Assembly: GCF_030053135.1 (NCBI RefSeq)
Contig: NZ_CP125649.1
Location: 62,001-126,000 of the forward strand
Length of the DNA stretch: 64,000 nt
Reading direction: 5' to 3'
From: Rhizobium sp. BT04
GTDB taxonomy: Bacteria; Pseudomonadota; Alphaproteobacteria; Rhizobiales; Rhizobiaceae
How positions within the stretch are numbered: position 1 is the stretch's first letter; the number at the start of each line of letters is the position of its first letter. Made by a program: the position numbers and the translations under genes. Positions 46,460-56,714 of the stretch are shown here, piece after piece. Below the pieces are notes generated by a model, which was given only the letters and a program-made list of their open reading frames with translations, did no database searches and was not told the origin of the DNA.

Positions 46460-48232
46460 CGGGCGGGGGCATGAGTTCGCTTGGACTGTCGACAGTATGG
46501 ATAGGGAGGAGCAGACTGCGGCTGAGCGCGACGCGATCCAGCTACGGACTGGCGTTCGCCAACTCGGGAGTGATCCGGCGCCCGCTTTCCGCAAGCCCGC
46601 TTCAAGGGCGTCGGCGACGTCGGTCTTGAAGCGTCTCTCCCGGATCTTCCGGCTGAACGTCTGCTCGAATCCGGGGTGGAAGCGCCTGAGATCGGCGAGG
46701 CCCGCGGGGGCCTGCGGAGATCCAAGCTGAGCGAGGGACGCGGCCCGCAACGCCCTGACGAGAAGGTCTCCGCAATTCACCTGTTCTGCAAGGAGGGAGG
46801 CCGTCGACCATTCTTGCGATATGCGTTGAGCGCAAGAACCATCGTTGCTTCCCGCGGCGGCGGTTCGACGGCGCCCGAGCTTCTCCCGCCAGAGCGACAC
46901 CTTCCTCGACCAGGCCGGCGGCGAACATGACGGTGGCAAGCTTGGCCGCTACCTTCGGACTGCCGGGATTGAGCGCCTGAGCGCGCCTGCCAGCTTCGAT
47001 CGCAGCCTCGGGGCGCCCGCTCAGAAACTGCGCCACCATGAGGGCGGTGTTCGCCCGTGCAGAGAGGGGGGCCATCGCGACCGCCTGGTTAGCGAGGCCG
47101 AGCGGCCCATCCGTATCCGATGGATCGAGGGCGAGCTGCGTCCGTGCGAGCGTCGCCAGCACTTCCGCACCAGGTCGATCCCAGTCGACGGTGCGCCGCA
47201 GGCAGCGCTGCGCGGCACGGATGCTCGTCTCGCCCTGGGAGATCGAGGGGATGCCGGCCTTCAGGACGCAGACGTTGCCTGCGGCTCGGCCCGGCGCTCG
47301 TTCGATCTCGAATTGCCCGATCCCACCGAGCTCTCCGGCAAGCTTCAGTGAAAGCGACTGGACAAGCACCTCCCTCGCGGATACCGCCGATCGATCGTCG
47401 GCGTCGATTCCACGCCGTTCTTGACGACATGTCCGTCGGCGTCGTCGGTGACTTGCCACCAGATCGTCCGCACCGCTGATCGGCATAATATTTGAGTTCC
47501 GCCGAATAGAGATTTCTCCGGCCGTCGGTGGTCATGGGCTGCCCGGTCGACGTGGCAACCGTCAGCGTATCGAACCCCGTCAGCGCCGAAAGCAGAAAGT
47601 CCCTGGTAACGCTCGCCTCGCCCTCGAGCCGCTTCTCGGACGCCGACATGGTCACCGCAAGCAGAGGCTTTTCGATCACGACCGGCCGCGTACTCAACCG
47701 CGCCGCCCGCCCCGTAACGGATGTCAAACAGAGGATTGCGACAGCCGCGAAGCGCGGATACGGGAGAATGATTTTCCTTGCCCCTTGCTCTGAAGACTGC
47801 AACTCCTGCTCTCAGCCCGTCGCCTCGTCTTCCAGCTCTTCGGTCGGACCAATGTCCTCCTCCCCGAACGCCAGCCGATAGCGCCCTTTCGGCACGCTCA
47901 GCATGATCCGATGATCGCCGGACATAGTATTGCTTCAGGAAAGTCCGCACCCGACCGACTTCGATGCGAACAATGGGGTCGGCGGGATCGAAGCTATGGG
48001 GTCTCGCCAGCACGTCAATCGCAATGTCGTAGGCCTTGACGGGATCGTGGTGCCCTTCAAACCGTCTTTGCACCAGATACGACGGGATCGTGCGGCTGCG
48101 CTCCGTCGCCTGGAACTTCGGATCTTCCAGAAGGCGGCGAAACTCCACGCGCGCCGCATCCATGCTGGCTTCGCAAGCCCTGCCGTGCGTTCCCCAGCGT
48201 TCATAGCCGCCCCCCGCTAAGCCGTGGTTCAA
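46460..48232 (-). pseudogene. winged-helix/TPR (adenylate-cyclase-like) protein, multiply frameshifted
   Basis: Starting near 48150, the N-terminal part reads FRRLLEDPKFQATERSRTIPSYLV...VKAYDIAIDVLARPHSFDPADPIVRIEVGRVRTFLKQYY, the typical N-terminus of rhizobial CadC/adenylate-cyclase-like TPR proteins. The frame is lost at about 47928 (RIMLSVPKGRYRLAFGEED follows in another), again near 47420, and near 46850. TPR-like sequence (AVAMAPLSARANTALMVAQFLSGRPEAAIEAGRRAQALNPG) lies at 46900-47100. Confidence 0.65.
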
Positions 48233-48339
48233 GTCGAAACAGACCAGACGGTCTTATCGCTCAAATGACGAGAGGTTTGCAATCGGAGTTGCTGATATAC
48301 CGTTGCATGATCGCGCCCAGGTAGCTCGGTGGCCCTCAC

Positions 48340-48623
48340 TCCTGCCGTGTTTTAACATTCGCGACGCGGTCTTGCTGACCGCCGCGGGAGATGATCCAGG
48401 GGCCGGCGGCAAGGCGCGGCTATTGGCGGTAGCGCCGAAGGTCCGGACCAAGGGCGCCGATCCGGTCATTCGCCGATTGCTGACCGAAGACGCGGTACCG
48501 GCGTCCGCTCCGGGCAGCGCTCTGTCACGCTGGGCGGCAAACCGCCTGTTCGAGCGGCTCGAAAGTTTTGAGGCGGTGCGCGCACTGTCCGGCCGGTCCT
48601 CCTTCCGGATTTTTGGGCTGTGA
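48340..48623 (+). pseudogene. DUF1403-type protein, C-terminal part
   Basis: [26 protein letters not shown], then [32 protein letters not shown] and a stop. I recognise this as the end of a DUF1403 protein, found on rhizobial plasmids before scpB-like genes. The matching N-terminal part (LKSLDDLIRADPPWLGCWRDRLALKSAAVAARM) lies inverted at about 48975-49260. Confidence 0.55.
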
Positions 48624-48625
48624 CG

Positions 48626-48975
48626 ATGGCGGGATCGAGCGCAGCCAAGACCAGTCGGCGACAGGCGAAAGGGCGACAGCAAGAAGTCCTGTACGATCGC
48701 GAGCTCGAGGACCTGCCGCCGGAGCTGCGCTGGCGGGAATAGATGCTGCGGGTCGAGGCGGTGTGATTTTTGCCTCGGCCGAGCCGATCAGGCGAGAGAC
48801 CCTGGCGCGGGTGGTCGGCAAAGACTGTAGCATTGACCTGTTGATCGACGATCTCATCGAGGAGCTGTGGGATCGACCGTACGAATTGGTGTCGGTCGCG
48901 GGCGGCTGGCCGCACCAAACACGATCGCGGTTCGCCGAGACCATCCGAACTTCGGCAGCGCCAACAAGGGGAGGG
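48626..48975 (+). pseudogene. ScpB-like protein, nonsense and frameshift mutations
   Basis: MAGSSAAKTSRRQAKGRQQEVLYDRELEDLPPELRWRE, then TAG at 48740 (probably TGG before), then MLRVEAV and a two-base insertion; the next frame gives IFASAEPIRRETLARVVGKDCSIDLLIDDLIEEL and YELVSVAGGW. This is the first winged-helix domain of a plasmid ScpB homologue. The sequence breaks at about 48975. Confidence 0.65.
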
Positions 48976-49300
48976 GGCGGCGGCACTGTTCGAGTTCAAG
49001 GCGATGGTTGTTTTCCTCCCCGTTGCGGCCGTGCATCCTGGCGGCGACGGCGGCCGATTTGAGGGCGAGGCGATCGCGCCAACAGCCCAGCCATGGCGGG
49101 TCTGCACGGATTAGATCATCGAGCGATTTCAAAGCGATAGCTGCGGCAAAGGCAGCATCGGATTCGCTGACGTCGCGGCCGCGTGCCAATCCCCAACCTG
49201 GTAGACGGTGAGGCCATGGCGACGTCGTTGGAGCGGCGGCAATGAGCGAATCCGTGCGGAAGAGCATAAACATGAGCGCGGTTTTTGCCACCAATAAAGG
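48976..49300 (-). pseudogene. DUF1403-type protein, N-terminal part (inverted)
   Basis: The minus strand encodes WGLARGRDVSESDAAFAAAIALKSLDDLIRADPPWLGCWRDRLALKSAAVAARMHGRNGEE, which in intact relatives leads directly into the segment now at 48360 on the plus strand. An inversion with one end near 48975 explains this. Confidence 0.5.
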
Positions 49301-49439
49301 ATCAAACCGCACACCTTGCCGGCACGGTGATATGAACGATAAACTTCCATTGTCGTTCATTAGAGAAATGACGCAAATCACCGAGCAAAACAGCGAAATT
49401 CACGTCGAGGCGGGCTCTTCTCCGCCCCTCAGCACGGCG

Positions 49440-50395
49440 GCCGCCGGTGACATTTCCGCGCCGCAGTGGTCGGCCGCCATCTCGTTCCGTGTGGTGCCGC
49501 CGGCAAGGGTTGGGTGCTTCCGCCCGACCCACAGACGGTCGGCCTCTACATCACCGCTTGTGCCGCCGGGAGTGACGGGATCACCGCCTCGCGCGACAAT
49601 CGCCGGTCGCAAGTCGAATTCGGTCAAACGATCGAGCGGCGACTTTCGGCGCTGACCTGGAATTATGCCCGGCGTGGCACAACGCTCGACCGAAAGGACC
49701 GCCATGTCGCTACTGTGCTCGCCGCGATCCGCAACACCCACGCCACGCAACCCCGCCAGAAGGAAGCGGCGCTGCCCGAACACCTGATCGCCATGCTGGA
49801 GACGTTGCCCCGCGGCACCTTCTGGGGACTGCGCGACCGGGCGATGCTGCTGATCGGTTTTGCCGGCGGGCTGCGGCGTTCCGAGATCGTCGGGCTCGAC
49901 GTCGGCCGCGACCAAACGAAGGAAAGCCGCGGCTGGGTCGAGATTCTTGACAAGGGCATGGTCGTCACGGTGCGGGGAAAGCGCGGCTGGCGAAGTGGAA
50001 ATCGGCCGCGGCTCGTCGGACGCCACCTGCCCGATCGTGACGCTGCAGACCTGGCTCAACCTTGCGAGGATCGCGCACGGCCCCCTGTTCCGGCGGGTGA
50101 CCGGTCAAGGCAAGGATGTTGGCCCCGAACGGCTGCTGGATCAGGAAGTGGCGCGCCTCGTCAAGAAGGCGGCACTGGCTGCCGGCGTGCGACCCGACCT
50201 TACCGAAACCGAGCGTGCGGAAAAGTTCTCCGGCCACTCGCTGCGCGCAGGCCTGGCCTCCTCGGCCGAGGTCGAGGAGCGCTAAGTGCAGAAGCAACTC
50301 GGTCACGCATCCGCCGAGATGGCCGCAAGTACCAGCGCCGGCGCGACCGCTTCCGGGTCAACCTTACCAAGGCATCCGGGCTTTGACACGCCCCC
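49440..50395 (+). pseudogene. tyrosine recombinase/integrase, frameshifted
   Basis: The first frame contains HVATVLAAIRNTHA, LPRGTFWGLRDRAMLLIGFAGGLRRSEIVGLDV, with the first catalytic arginine. After about 49990 the frame changes (VTLQTWLNLARIAHGPLFRRVTGQG, then FSGHSLRAGLASSAEVEER with His-x-x-Arg). TAA replaces a codon at 50283, and the last part (VQKQLGHASAEM, then KYQRRRDRFRVNLTKASGL) needs one more shift. Probable plasmid or element integrase, inactive. Confidence 0.75.
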
Positions 50396-50572
50396 TCCTC
50401 TGCCACCGTGCGGCGGCAAAGAAAACTCGAGGGTTTTCAGATTGGCATTCAGCCGACCGCGGAGGGCTGAAGCGGCGGCTGCCAACGCCGCGTTACAGCA
50501 TCGCATGCCGACGGCCCGGGCCAGGCGTCGTAGGAGCAGATCCCATCAGCCGCAGCAGCCTTTGGTCTGCGA

Positions 50573-51047
50573 TTATCCGCCTTCATCGCGACGGCCTTTG
50601 CCCAGGAGACCCCGGAGGCAGCAAGCGCTCAATGGCGCAGTGTCGCCGATCAAATCAGACCGAAAGTGCCGAAGCTTGCCACCATCATGGACGACGCTGA
50701 AGAGGACGTGCTCGCCTACATGGCCTTCCCGAAAGAGCACCGGGCAAAGCTGCACTCGATGAATCCAATTGAGCGTCTCAACGGCGAAATCAAGCGACGC
50801 ACCGAGGTCGTCGGCATCTTTCCGAACGACGAAGCCATCGTCCGTCTCGTCGGTGCATTGCTGCTCGAACAGAATGATGAATGGGCCGTTCAACGCGCCA
50901 GGTATATGACGCTTGAGACCATGGCCCAAATGAGCGATGATCCCCAAATCAGCCTGCCCGCTGTGGCACGCTGATATCCCCTTCCGACCCATGTCGGGAA
51001 AGCACGGCCATCAGCCGCGACCTACACCACCTCCCGGGACACGATCA
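50573..51047 (+). pseudogene. IS256-family transposase, C-terminal fragment
   Basis: IATAFAQETPEAASAQWRSVADQI to SLPAVAR (stop at 50974), with the terminal repeat GGGACACGATC at about 51034-51044. Similar to the fragments at 6608 and 32402. It directly precedes the promoter of the lectin gene. Confidence 0.85.
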
Positions 51048-51057
51048 TAGTACGATT

Positions 51058-51073
51058 TGGCACATACCTTGCT
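51058..51073 (+). promoter_or_regulatory. sigma-54 (-24/-12) promoter
   Basis: TGGCACATACCTTGCT is an exact fit to TGGCAC-N5-TTGCW. The predicted start of transcription is near 51084, leaving an ~83-base leader before the ATG at 51167. No TGT-N10-ACA NifA site is visible upstream, where IS256 sequence now lies. Confidence 0.65.
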
Positions 51074-51166
51074 CAGACCACGGTGAAGGCTCACACACCC
51101 GATTGTGTCACACCGTCGGGCGGAGACCTGCCTTCACGAAGCCAACAAATCAACAGGAGGCAAGAA

Positions 51167-51619
51167 ATGGGACAGTACGTAATCGAGTTTAAACAGAATC
51201 CAGACTTCGTGCTCGGGGTTGACGACCAGAAGGAGGGCGCTAAGGTTGTACTCCGCAAAAAAGACTCGACGGTTTATCGCCACGCTCTCTGGGATCTGAA
51301 CTCAGATAGTGGCGCCATCACGTTGAACTCGAGCGCTGGCAATCTGGCGATTGGATCCGATCGCCTTGATCCACAAGCTCAGCTCTCGCTCAAGGTTTAC
51401 AACCCCACCGACGAGAAGCAGCGATGGGAGTTGCTCAAGAAACCAGGCTTCATCCTTAGCAACGGCGACAACCGGCTGTGCATTGACAACGACGCTCGTG
51501 GAACGAGTACCGGCAATCGGATCTGGCTATTCCAGTTTAACGGTTCGCCTGCTCAACAATGGAATTTCGTCTCTCTTTCGAATAGGCTCATGTCGACCTT
51601 TCAAGAGGCTGCCGAGTAA
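51167..51619 (+). CDS. ricin-type beta-trefoil lectin domain protein
   Basis: Start chosen at MGQYVIEFKQ because AGGAGG lies 7 bases before it; the longer frame from 51083 lacks a site. The 150-residue protein is essentially one beta-trefoil: RHALWDLN, QRWELLKKPGFILSNGDNRLCIDND and the QxW motif in AQQWNFVSL mark three repeats of the ricin-B fold. These domains bind sugars. No signal peptide is seen, so it may be cytoplasmic or use another route. It is intact, although flanked by IS256 fragments, and has a -24/-12 promoter. The ligand and role are unknown. Confidence 0.75.
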   Translation: MGQYVIEFKQNPDFVLGVDDQKEGAKVVLRKKDSTVYRHALWDLNSDSGAITLNSSAGNLAIGSDRLDPQAQLSLKVYNPTDEKQRWELLKKPGFILSNGDNRLCIDNDARGTSTGNRIWLFQFNGSPAQQWNFVSLSNRLMSTFQEAAE

Positions 51620-51818
51620 TCCTCGAGCATCGGATTGGCCGAATCTTCGATAGCTCCCCTGCGGCCGCCAAAAATTCCAATCGCGCAAGACCTGCAACGA
51701 GATGCAGGGGCTCCTTCGGGGGCCTCTGTTTCAACGGCTCTGCGGCGGCTCGGCCATCCCCCTGATCAAGGAAGCTATGGCGGCTGGCGAAATCATCTGG
51801 GCACATGCCCCATGCGGC

Positions 51819-52183
51819 GCGGTTCAAGGAAGCTCGGAAAGTAGCTGCCTTTGCGCAGCTTCGGGATGCGAAGCTCGACCTCTGCACCCGTGGCCGAGCC
51901 TACTTCCAGCTCCATCCGCCGCTCGGCGGCAAAGCCAATCATCTCACGCAATAATCTGCATCCGCGCTCTTCTCAACGAGGGAGCGCACGTCATCATGTC
52001 ATTGGTCATTGGTCATTGGTCATTGGTGGTCTTTCCGTCAGGTTGGTCTTAAACACCCGACCCTAGCGGAAAACACTGATGGCCGCCCGCAAAGCCGATC
52101 ACCCGCTACAGCGCAACGAGAAGCGCGCGGGCACTCGGCTTTGCTACCTCCCGCCACCTACACCACGTACTGGGACACGATCC
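51819..52183 (-). pseudogene. IS256-family transposase, N-terminal fragment
   Basis: The minus strand matches the N-terminal region seen at 23541-24043 (complement of GCGGCGCGGTTCAAGGAAGC... onwards), with a deletion in the middle and the outer repeat GGGACACGATCC at about 52171-52182. Within it the 7-base unit TCATTGG occurs four times in tandem (51999-52026). Confidence 0.75.
51999..52026. repeat. four tandem copies of TCATTGG
   Basis: Four exact 7-base units in the start region of the IS256 fragment. The corresponding place at 23872-23882 has one unit, so the array expanded here, probably by replication slippage. Confidence 0.85.
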
Positions 52184-53398
52184 GTACTCTATTTCCTTCG
52201 AAAGGAATCCATGCGCGCCGCAAGGCAAGTGTTGCGGTGTTCGCGAAAGCTTTCTGTGTTCCTGCGTGCCATGTGTACATCAGGCGAAGCGGTCAGATGG
52301 CCGGCGCTAAGGCAAAGGGGACACACGTGACCGATATACCCCTCAGGGCCTGCTTACACCAAGAAATCGCCCGAACAGGTCGGTGGCGCAGTTAAAACTA
52401 ATCCTCACAGCGCGAGTGCCTGATCATCAAGGTAGCCGGAAATCCCACTTTGGTCGAGACATCCTATTCAACGCCATGAAGAGGCAGCCACAAAGCTGGC
52501 TTCCAAGAGAACTTTTAGCCTAACCATCAATTCTAAAAAGCTAAAAAGCCAGGTTGCCAGCAACGCGATCACAACTCTCGCAACGTTGTCACCCGAATTC
52601 CCAGGGGCCATCTTCGGCGTCAACGCCGGAGGCCCTATCTGACTTTCAAAGCATAGAACTACGTCAGGTATTGGACATATGTGTGAAGAATCCGACACGG
52701 CACTAGGCTGTGCGATCATGATATGGAGGCCGCAGCCCAACGACAATTATCAATCGGCTTCGCTGATCGATTAAGCTGGCGAAGCCTGCCGTCATAGCCG
52801 CATTTGGCACGCTCGTGCAGATGCGCGCCAGCAATGACGAAATTGCCAAGCGGCGGGAAATCGCCACAGGACCTGAGTCTGTCGTCAAAAAATCCATACA
52901 TGGTAGAAGTTACCCCTCACTTCCGGCGAACACGGTATCGGCATCTCGCGGATACCAACTCTCGAACCTTTGGGGTGGGAGGGGAGCGCGAGGGGAAGCG
53001 GCCACGGGGCTCACCTCGCCCTGCTGTGGTCGGGTCCCACCCGCCGGGACAGATAAGTCCAGCAAAAGGCCCGATGATGTGAACTGACCCCCGAAGGTCG
53101 ATGTCCAGCTTTCGGGGGTCAATCCAGATGGTCCGGGGCCTAGGGTCGGGGCGTCACGCCGATGCTTCGTGCAAGGCTCCCTGCCCTTCACTCCGGTTTG
53201 CAGGTACTTGCCGTCAGATTTTTTCGGTTCCATAAATTAGATTATGCGATATGTTATTGTAGAGGCTATCTAGTAATGCGACAGTTGGGCCAGTTAGAGA
53301 TGCGACAATCTCGCCTCTCGACGACTGGTCAATGCCAATGTCGGGAGCAAGGATGACGACCTTCAGCCTGGTCGAGACCATGAGCGGTCGGAGTCGTC
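52184..53398. other. long region without a recognisable gene
   Basis: Several frames of 60-107 codons exist but none reads like protein or has good start signals. The last ~110 bases (repeat ATGCGACAGTTGGGCCAGTTAG and GATGCGACAATCTC near 53276-53320) probably belong to the left end of the ISNCY element. Confidence 0.45.
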
Positions 53399-54818
53399 AT
53401 GTCCTTTATGATCACTATGTCGCAGAAAGAATTGCATCGCCTCGAACTCATCCAGAAGATCCGTGACGAACGCCTGAGCGTTGTGCAGGCCGCCGAACGG
53501 CTCGACCTCAGTCGAAGTCAGGTCCATCGGCTGCTGCAGGCCTATGACCGGGATGGTCCGGCCGGGCTTGTTTCCAAGAAGCGATCGCGACCGAGCAACC
53601 GGCGCCATAGCGAGGAGTTTCGCAATGCGGCGCTGAATCTGATCCGTGAACGCTATCTGGATTTCGGTCCGACGCTGGCGCGTGAGAAGCTGATCGAGCT
53701 GCACCGGATCTCGGTCGCCAAGGAGACCCTGCGGCAATGGATGACCGAGGCCGGCATCTGGGTCTCGCGTCGGGAACGCAAGAAGCGGGTTTTCCAGCCA
53801 CGCGGCCGACGTGATTGCTTTGGCGAACTGGTACAGATCGATGGCTCGCATCACTGGTGGTTCGAGAACCGTGGGCCCAAATGCGCCCTGCTCGTCTATA
53901 TCGACGACGCCACCGGCAAGCTGCTGCATCTACGGTTTGCCGGCTCGGAGAACACCTTCGACTATCTGCACGCGACCAAGGCCTATCTGCAGCAATGGGG
54001 CAAACCGCTGGCCTTCTACAGTGACAAGCACGGCGTCTTTCGTTCGACCCATGCGTCGGAGAAGGACCGGACGAGCGGCCTGACACAATTCGGCCGCGCG
54101 CTTTATGAGCTGAACATCGACATCATCTGTGCCAATACCCCGCAGGCCAAAGGCCGCGTCGAACGTGCGAACCAGACACTGCAGGATCGGCTGGTCAAGG
54201 AAATGCGGCTGCGCGGCATCGACACGATCGAGGAAGCCAACGCCTATGCGCCTGAGTTCATTGCGGATTAACGCGCGTTTTGGCAAACAGCCGCGTAATC
54301 CGAAGGACATGCACCGGCCGTTGGCCGACCACGAGAACCTCGATGGCGCCATGTGCCGCAAGGAAGTTCGCACGCTGTCGCAGGCTTTGACGCTGCGCTA
54401 TGACAAGGTGCTGTTCATCCTTGATCCGACAGATCTTTCCAGGTCCCTGGCGGGTAAGAAGGTCGTCGTTTGCGACTATCCGGACGGGCGCCTCGAGATC
54501 ATGCACGAGAGCTTTGCCCTGCCCTACCGAACCTTTGACACGTTACGCTCCGTGCATCGCGCCGAGGTCGTCGATAACAAGCGGTTGGACGACATGCTGT
54601 CTGTTGTCGCCGAGCTGCAGGCTGGGCGGGAGCAGCAGCGCAGCAAGGGCGGACCACGGCGAACTGGGCAGACGGACCATATGTTCGGCATTCGCGATGG
54701 CAGCACGGGGAACGGCTACCAGAAGCGTGGACGCAAGCCGAGAACGGATTACATGAACGATCCGGCGGTGATCGCACGGCGGGAGAAAGCGTTATTGAGG
54801 CAGCCGGCTGCGGAATAA
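53399..54818 (+). pseudogene. ISNCY-type (IS1202-like) transposase, one frameshift
   Basis: The N-terminal helix-turn-helix (LIQKIRDERLSVVQAAERLDLSRSQVHRLLQAY), VARETLRQW-like region, then the core QIDGSHHWWFENRGPKCALLVYIDDATGK, FYSDKHGVFR and NTPQAKGRVERANQTLQDRLVKEMR give a clear DDE transposase of 473 residues. At 54266-54271 GATTAACG replaces an expected GATTACAACG, a 2-base loss that stops the frame after EFIAD; the second frame continues NARFGKQPRNPKDMHRPL to the normal end (54818). Apart from this the gene is complete. Confidence 0.85.
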
Positions 54819-54824
54819 AGGGCG

Positions 54825-55562
54825 TCAATGCACGCCGATATCGCTTTGCGTATCTGACTCCAATTGCAGGCAGGCGGACCAAAGCGGCGTCTTGTGGAAG
54901 GCTCCGTCTTGAAGAAGCGTGAGCCCTTCTCGTGCCTCATAAAGCAGGCCCAGCCAGCACAGGCGCCGCAGGACGCCATATTGGAGATCGGATTTGAGCT
55001 CCCAGGCTTCCAGGGTCATTTCGGTGGCGGACAGAGGTGCCGTGTCTGGATAGAGGATCTTCACGACGTCCAAAGGCGTACAGCCTTCTCTCGCCTTGAT
55101 ATTGAGAAGATTGAGGAACATGCGCCACCAGCGTAGGCGCGCTTGCACCTCAGCTTCCCGCTCGGTGGCATGGACATACGAGTAGAGATAGTCTGTGGCC
55201 ACGAGATCGAAGAAGGCTTGCGGGTTCACCAGAAACTCCCGGCCGCGTCTGGTTGGCAGCAGCACATCCTTTTTCCGGCGAAGCAGCTTCAGATGGCGGG
55301 TCATGTCCCGCACGACCCAGAGCGGCGGCATGTCGCTTTCGTTCAGCACTTTGTTCATGCTGTAGAGGTCTTCGGCTGTGAAGTCGGGCCACAGGAAGTT
55401 CACAGCGGCCCAATGTACGAATTTGCGGTTCATAGCACCGGTCGCGGTCAATCCTATGCCACCCTCACCGTCAGCATAGGCAACGGACAGAAGCATGCCG
55501 CGAAGAAGAGGTGACAGCGCGGCGACATCGACGTCACCCTGCAGCTTGATTTCCGGAAGCAT
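54825..55562 (-). CDS. hypothetical protein, 245 residues
   Basis: The frame (MLPEIKLQGDVDVAALSPLLRGMLL..., LTATGAMNRKFVHWAAVNFLWPDFTAEDLYSMNKVLNESDMPPLWVVRDMTRHLKLLRRKKDVLLPTRRGREFL) reads as genuine protein with winged-helix character. Similar sequence precedes or accompanies pRiA4b ORF-3-type domains in my memory, but that domain is not evident here. No signal peptide or membrane segment. The stop lies 6 bases from the ISNCY stop, convergent. Confidence 0.6.
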   Translation of the reverse strand: MLPEIKLQGDVDVAALSPLLRGMLLSVAYADGEGGIGLTATGAMNRKFVHWAAVNFLWPDFTAEDLYSMNKVLNESDMPPLWVVRDMTRHLKLLRRKKDVLLPTRRGREFLVNPQAFFDLVATDYLYSYVHATEREAEVQARLRWWRMFLNLLNIKAREGCTPLDVVKILYPDTAPLSATEMTLEAWELKSDLQYGVLRRLCWLGLLYEAREGLTLLQDGAFHKTPLWSACLQLESDTQSDIGVH

Positions 55563-55803
55563 CGTGCAGCTTTGATCCCTACCCGCTCAATTCAGATAAA
55601 AGCGAGTATCAGCCGGCGACTGAACAATTGCTATTGAGAAAGCTAAAGCCGAAGAGGTGTTCTTTCACCCGCCCCCGCTCCGCCCTTTCAACCCGGCCCA
55701 GCCGGTCGGATCGGGGGCTGATCATCGGTGCCAGTGTCGCGTTTCTAACTGGCCGACAGCGTCGCAGCCCTATTCGGCTTTGACAGTTATAACATAACAA
55801 CAT

Positions 55804-56010
55804 ATGAAGACATTGATGCTGCCACCGTTAGAAATGACGTGCCTGCGCTGGGTTGCTCGAGGCAAAACCGTCGCCGAAATCGCCCTACTGCAGGGTAAGA
55901 GCGTCACCGAAATCGAGCTTTGCCTGGAACATGCGCTTGTCTTGCTCGAAGCAAAGACGGTTAAGGAGGCCATTGCGAAGACCAATGGGCCTCATTCCGA
56001 TCAACATTGA
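55804..56010 (+). CDS. LuxR-type helix-turn-helix protein, very small
   Basis: This 68-residue protein is only a GerE/LuxR DNA-binding domain: LPPLEMTCLRWVARGKTVAEIALLQGKSVTEIELCLEHALVLLEAKTVKEAIAKT. It lacks a sensory domain. The recognition helix is diverged from the usual S-x-x-T-V-x-x-H pattern (SVTEIELCLEHA). It may regulate nearby genes, or be the C-terminal remainder of a longer regulator; no upstream in-frame part is visible. Confidence 0.7.
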   Translation: MKTLMLPPLEMTCLRWVARGKTVAEIALLQGKSVTEIELCLEHALVLLEAKTVKEAIAKTNGPHSDQH

Positions 56011-56336
56011 GCAACCAGCTTAACGCGATCAGCGGGCAGCCAACAACGCGTCCCGCCGGTTCGAAGACACGAGTAATCGGCAGCGGGGAACGCGAGGACT
56101 TGGCACCAACCTCGAAAACCGTACGGCAAACGGCGGCTCAAGACGGCAGCAAGCCAAATCCCGCTCTCTGTGATGGCGTCCTGGCTCGGTCCCGGATCTT
56201 CCACGATCAACCCATAAAGGGTCCGCTAGCAAGCTGCGGCCGCTTCCGCTTTGCGTCGCGGTGATCGCGCCCGGACCCCGGGCCTTTTGAGGAGCCATCG
56301 AGCGGGAATTGGCCCGCTCCCGAAGGAGCCTCTCAA
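56011..56336 (+). promoter_or_regulatory. leader of the 56337 ORF, no gene seen
   Basis: GC-rich noncoding stretch. GGGAGCGGGCCAATTCCCGCTC-like pairing around 56300-56322 (AGCGGGAATTGGCCCGCT) can form a hairpin just before the AAGGAGCC ribosome site. Similar GC-rich leaders precede the DUF736 gene at 26940-27049. Confidence 0.35.
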
Positions 56337-56513
56337 ATGTCGCACGATCTCTCTCTCGCCCAGTCCCACGCCTTCCAGCTCTCCCGTGACCTGATGGTAC
56401 CGGTCACCCTCTTCGAGGTCGACGGCGAATACGGCGTCATTCCTTCCGATGAGATCGACGCCGACGACGATCTGGCGATCGTGCATGAGTACATGCCTTG
56501 GCCGGCTCATTGA
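56337..56513 (+). CDS. small acidic protein, unknown function
   Basis: A 58-residue frame, MSHDLSLAQSHAFQLSRDLMVPVTLFEVDGEYGVIPSDEIDADDDLAIVHEY..., after GAAGGAG at 8 bases. It alternates beta-like and acidic segments. Such small ORFs are common beside TOPRIM genes on rhizobial plasmids; the function is unknown. Confidence 0.6.
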   Translation: MSHDLSLAQSHAFQLSRDLMVPVTLFEVDGEYGVIPSDEIDADDDLAIVHEYMPWPAH

Positions 56514-56714
56514 GCCGGCACCGCCGGGGCGTGCCCCTTGCGAGCGGCAGGCCGCAAGGGAAGCTTCGCCGCGTCCAATTTCAGCTTGCATGATCCGACA
56601 ATTGCGCGCCCGCGCCCTTGCGGTCTTTGCTCTTCGGGGCCTGCCGAAGGCGTCGGAGAACCGACGGGCAAGGAAGGACTATGGAGGCCGATCGCCGGGC
56701 GATCGGGAGAAAAA

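Noticed and set aside
52805..52820. TGGCACGCTCGTGCAG as a sigma-54 promoter
   Set aside because: The spacing between the GG and GC elements is one base short and no gene follows.
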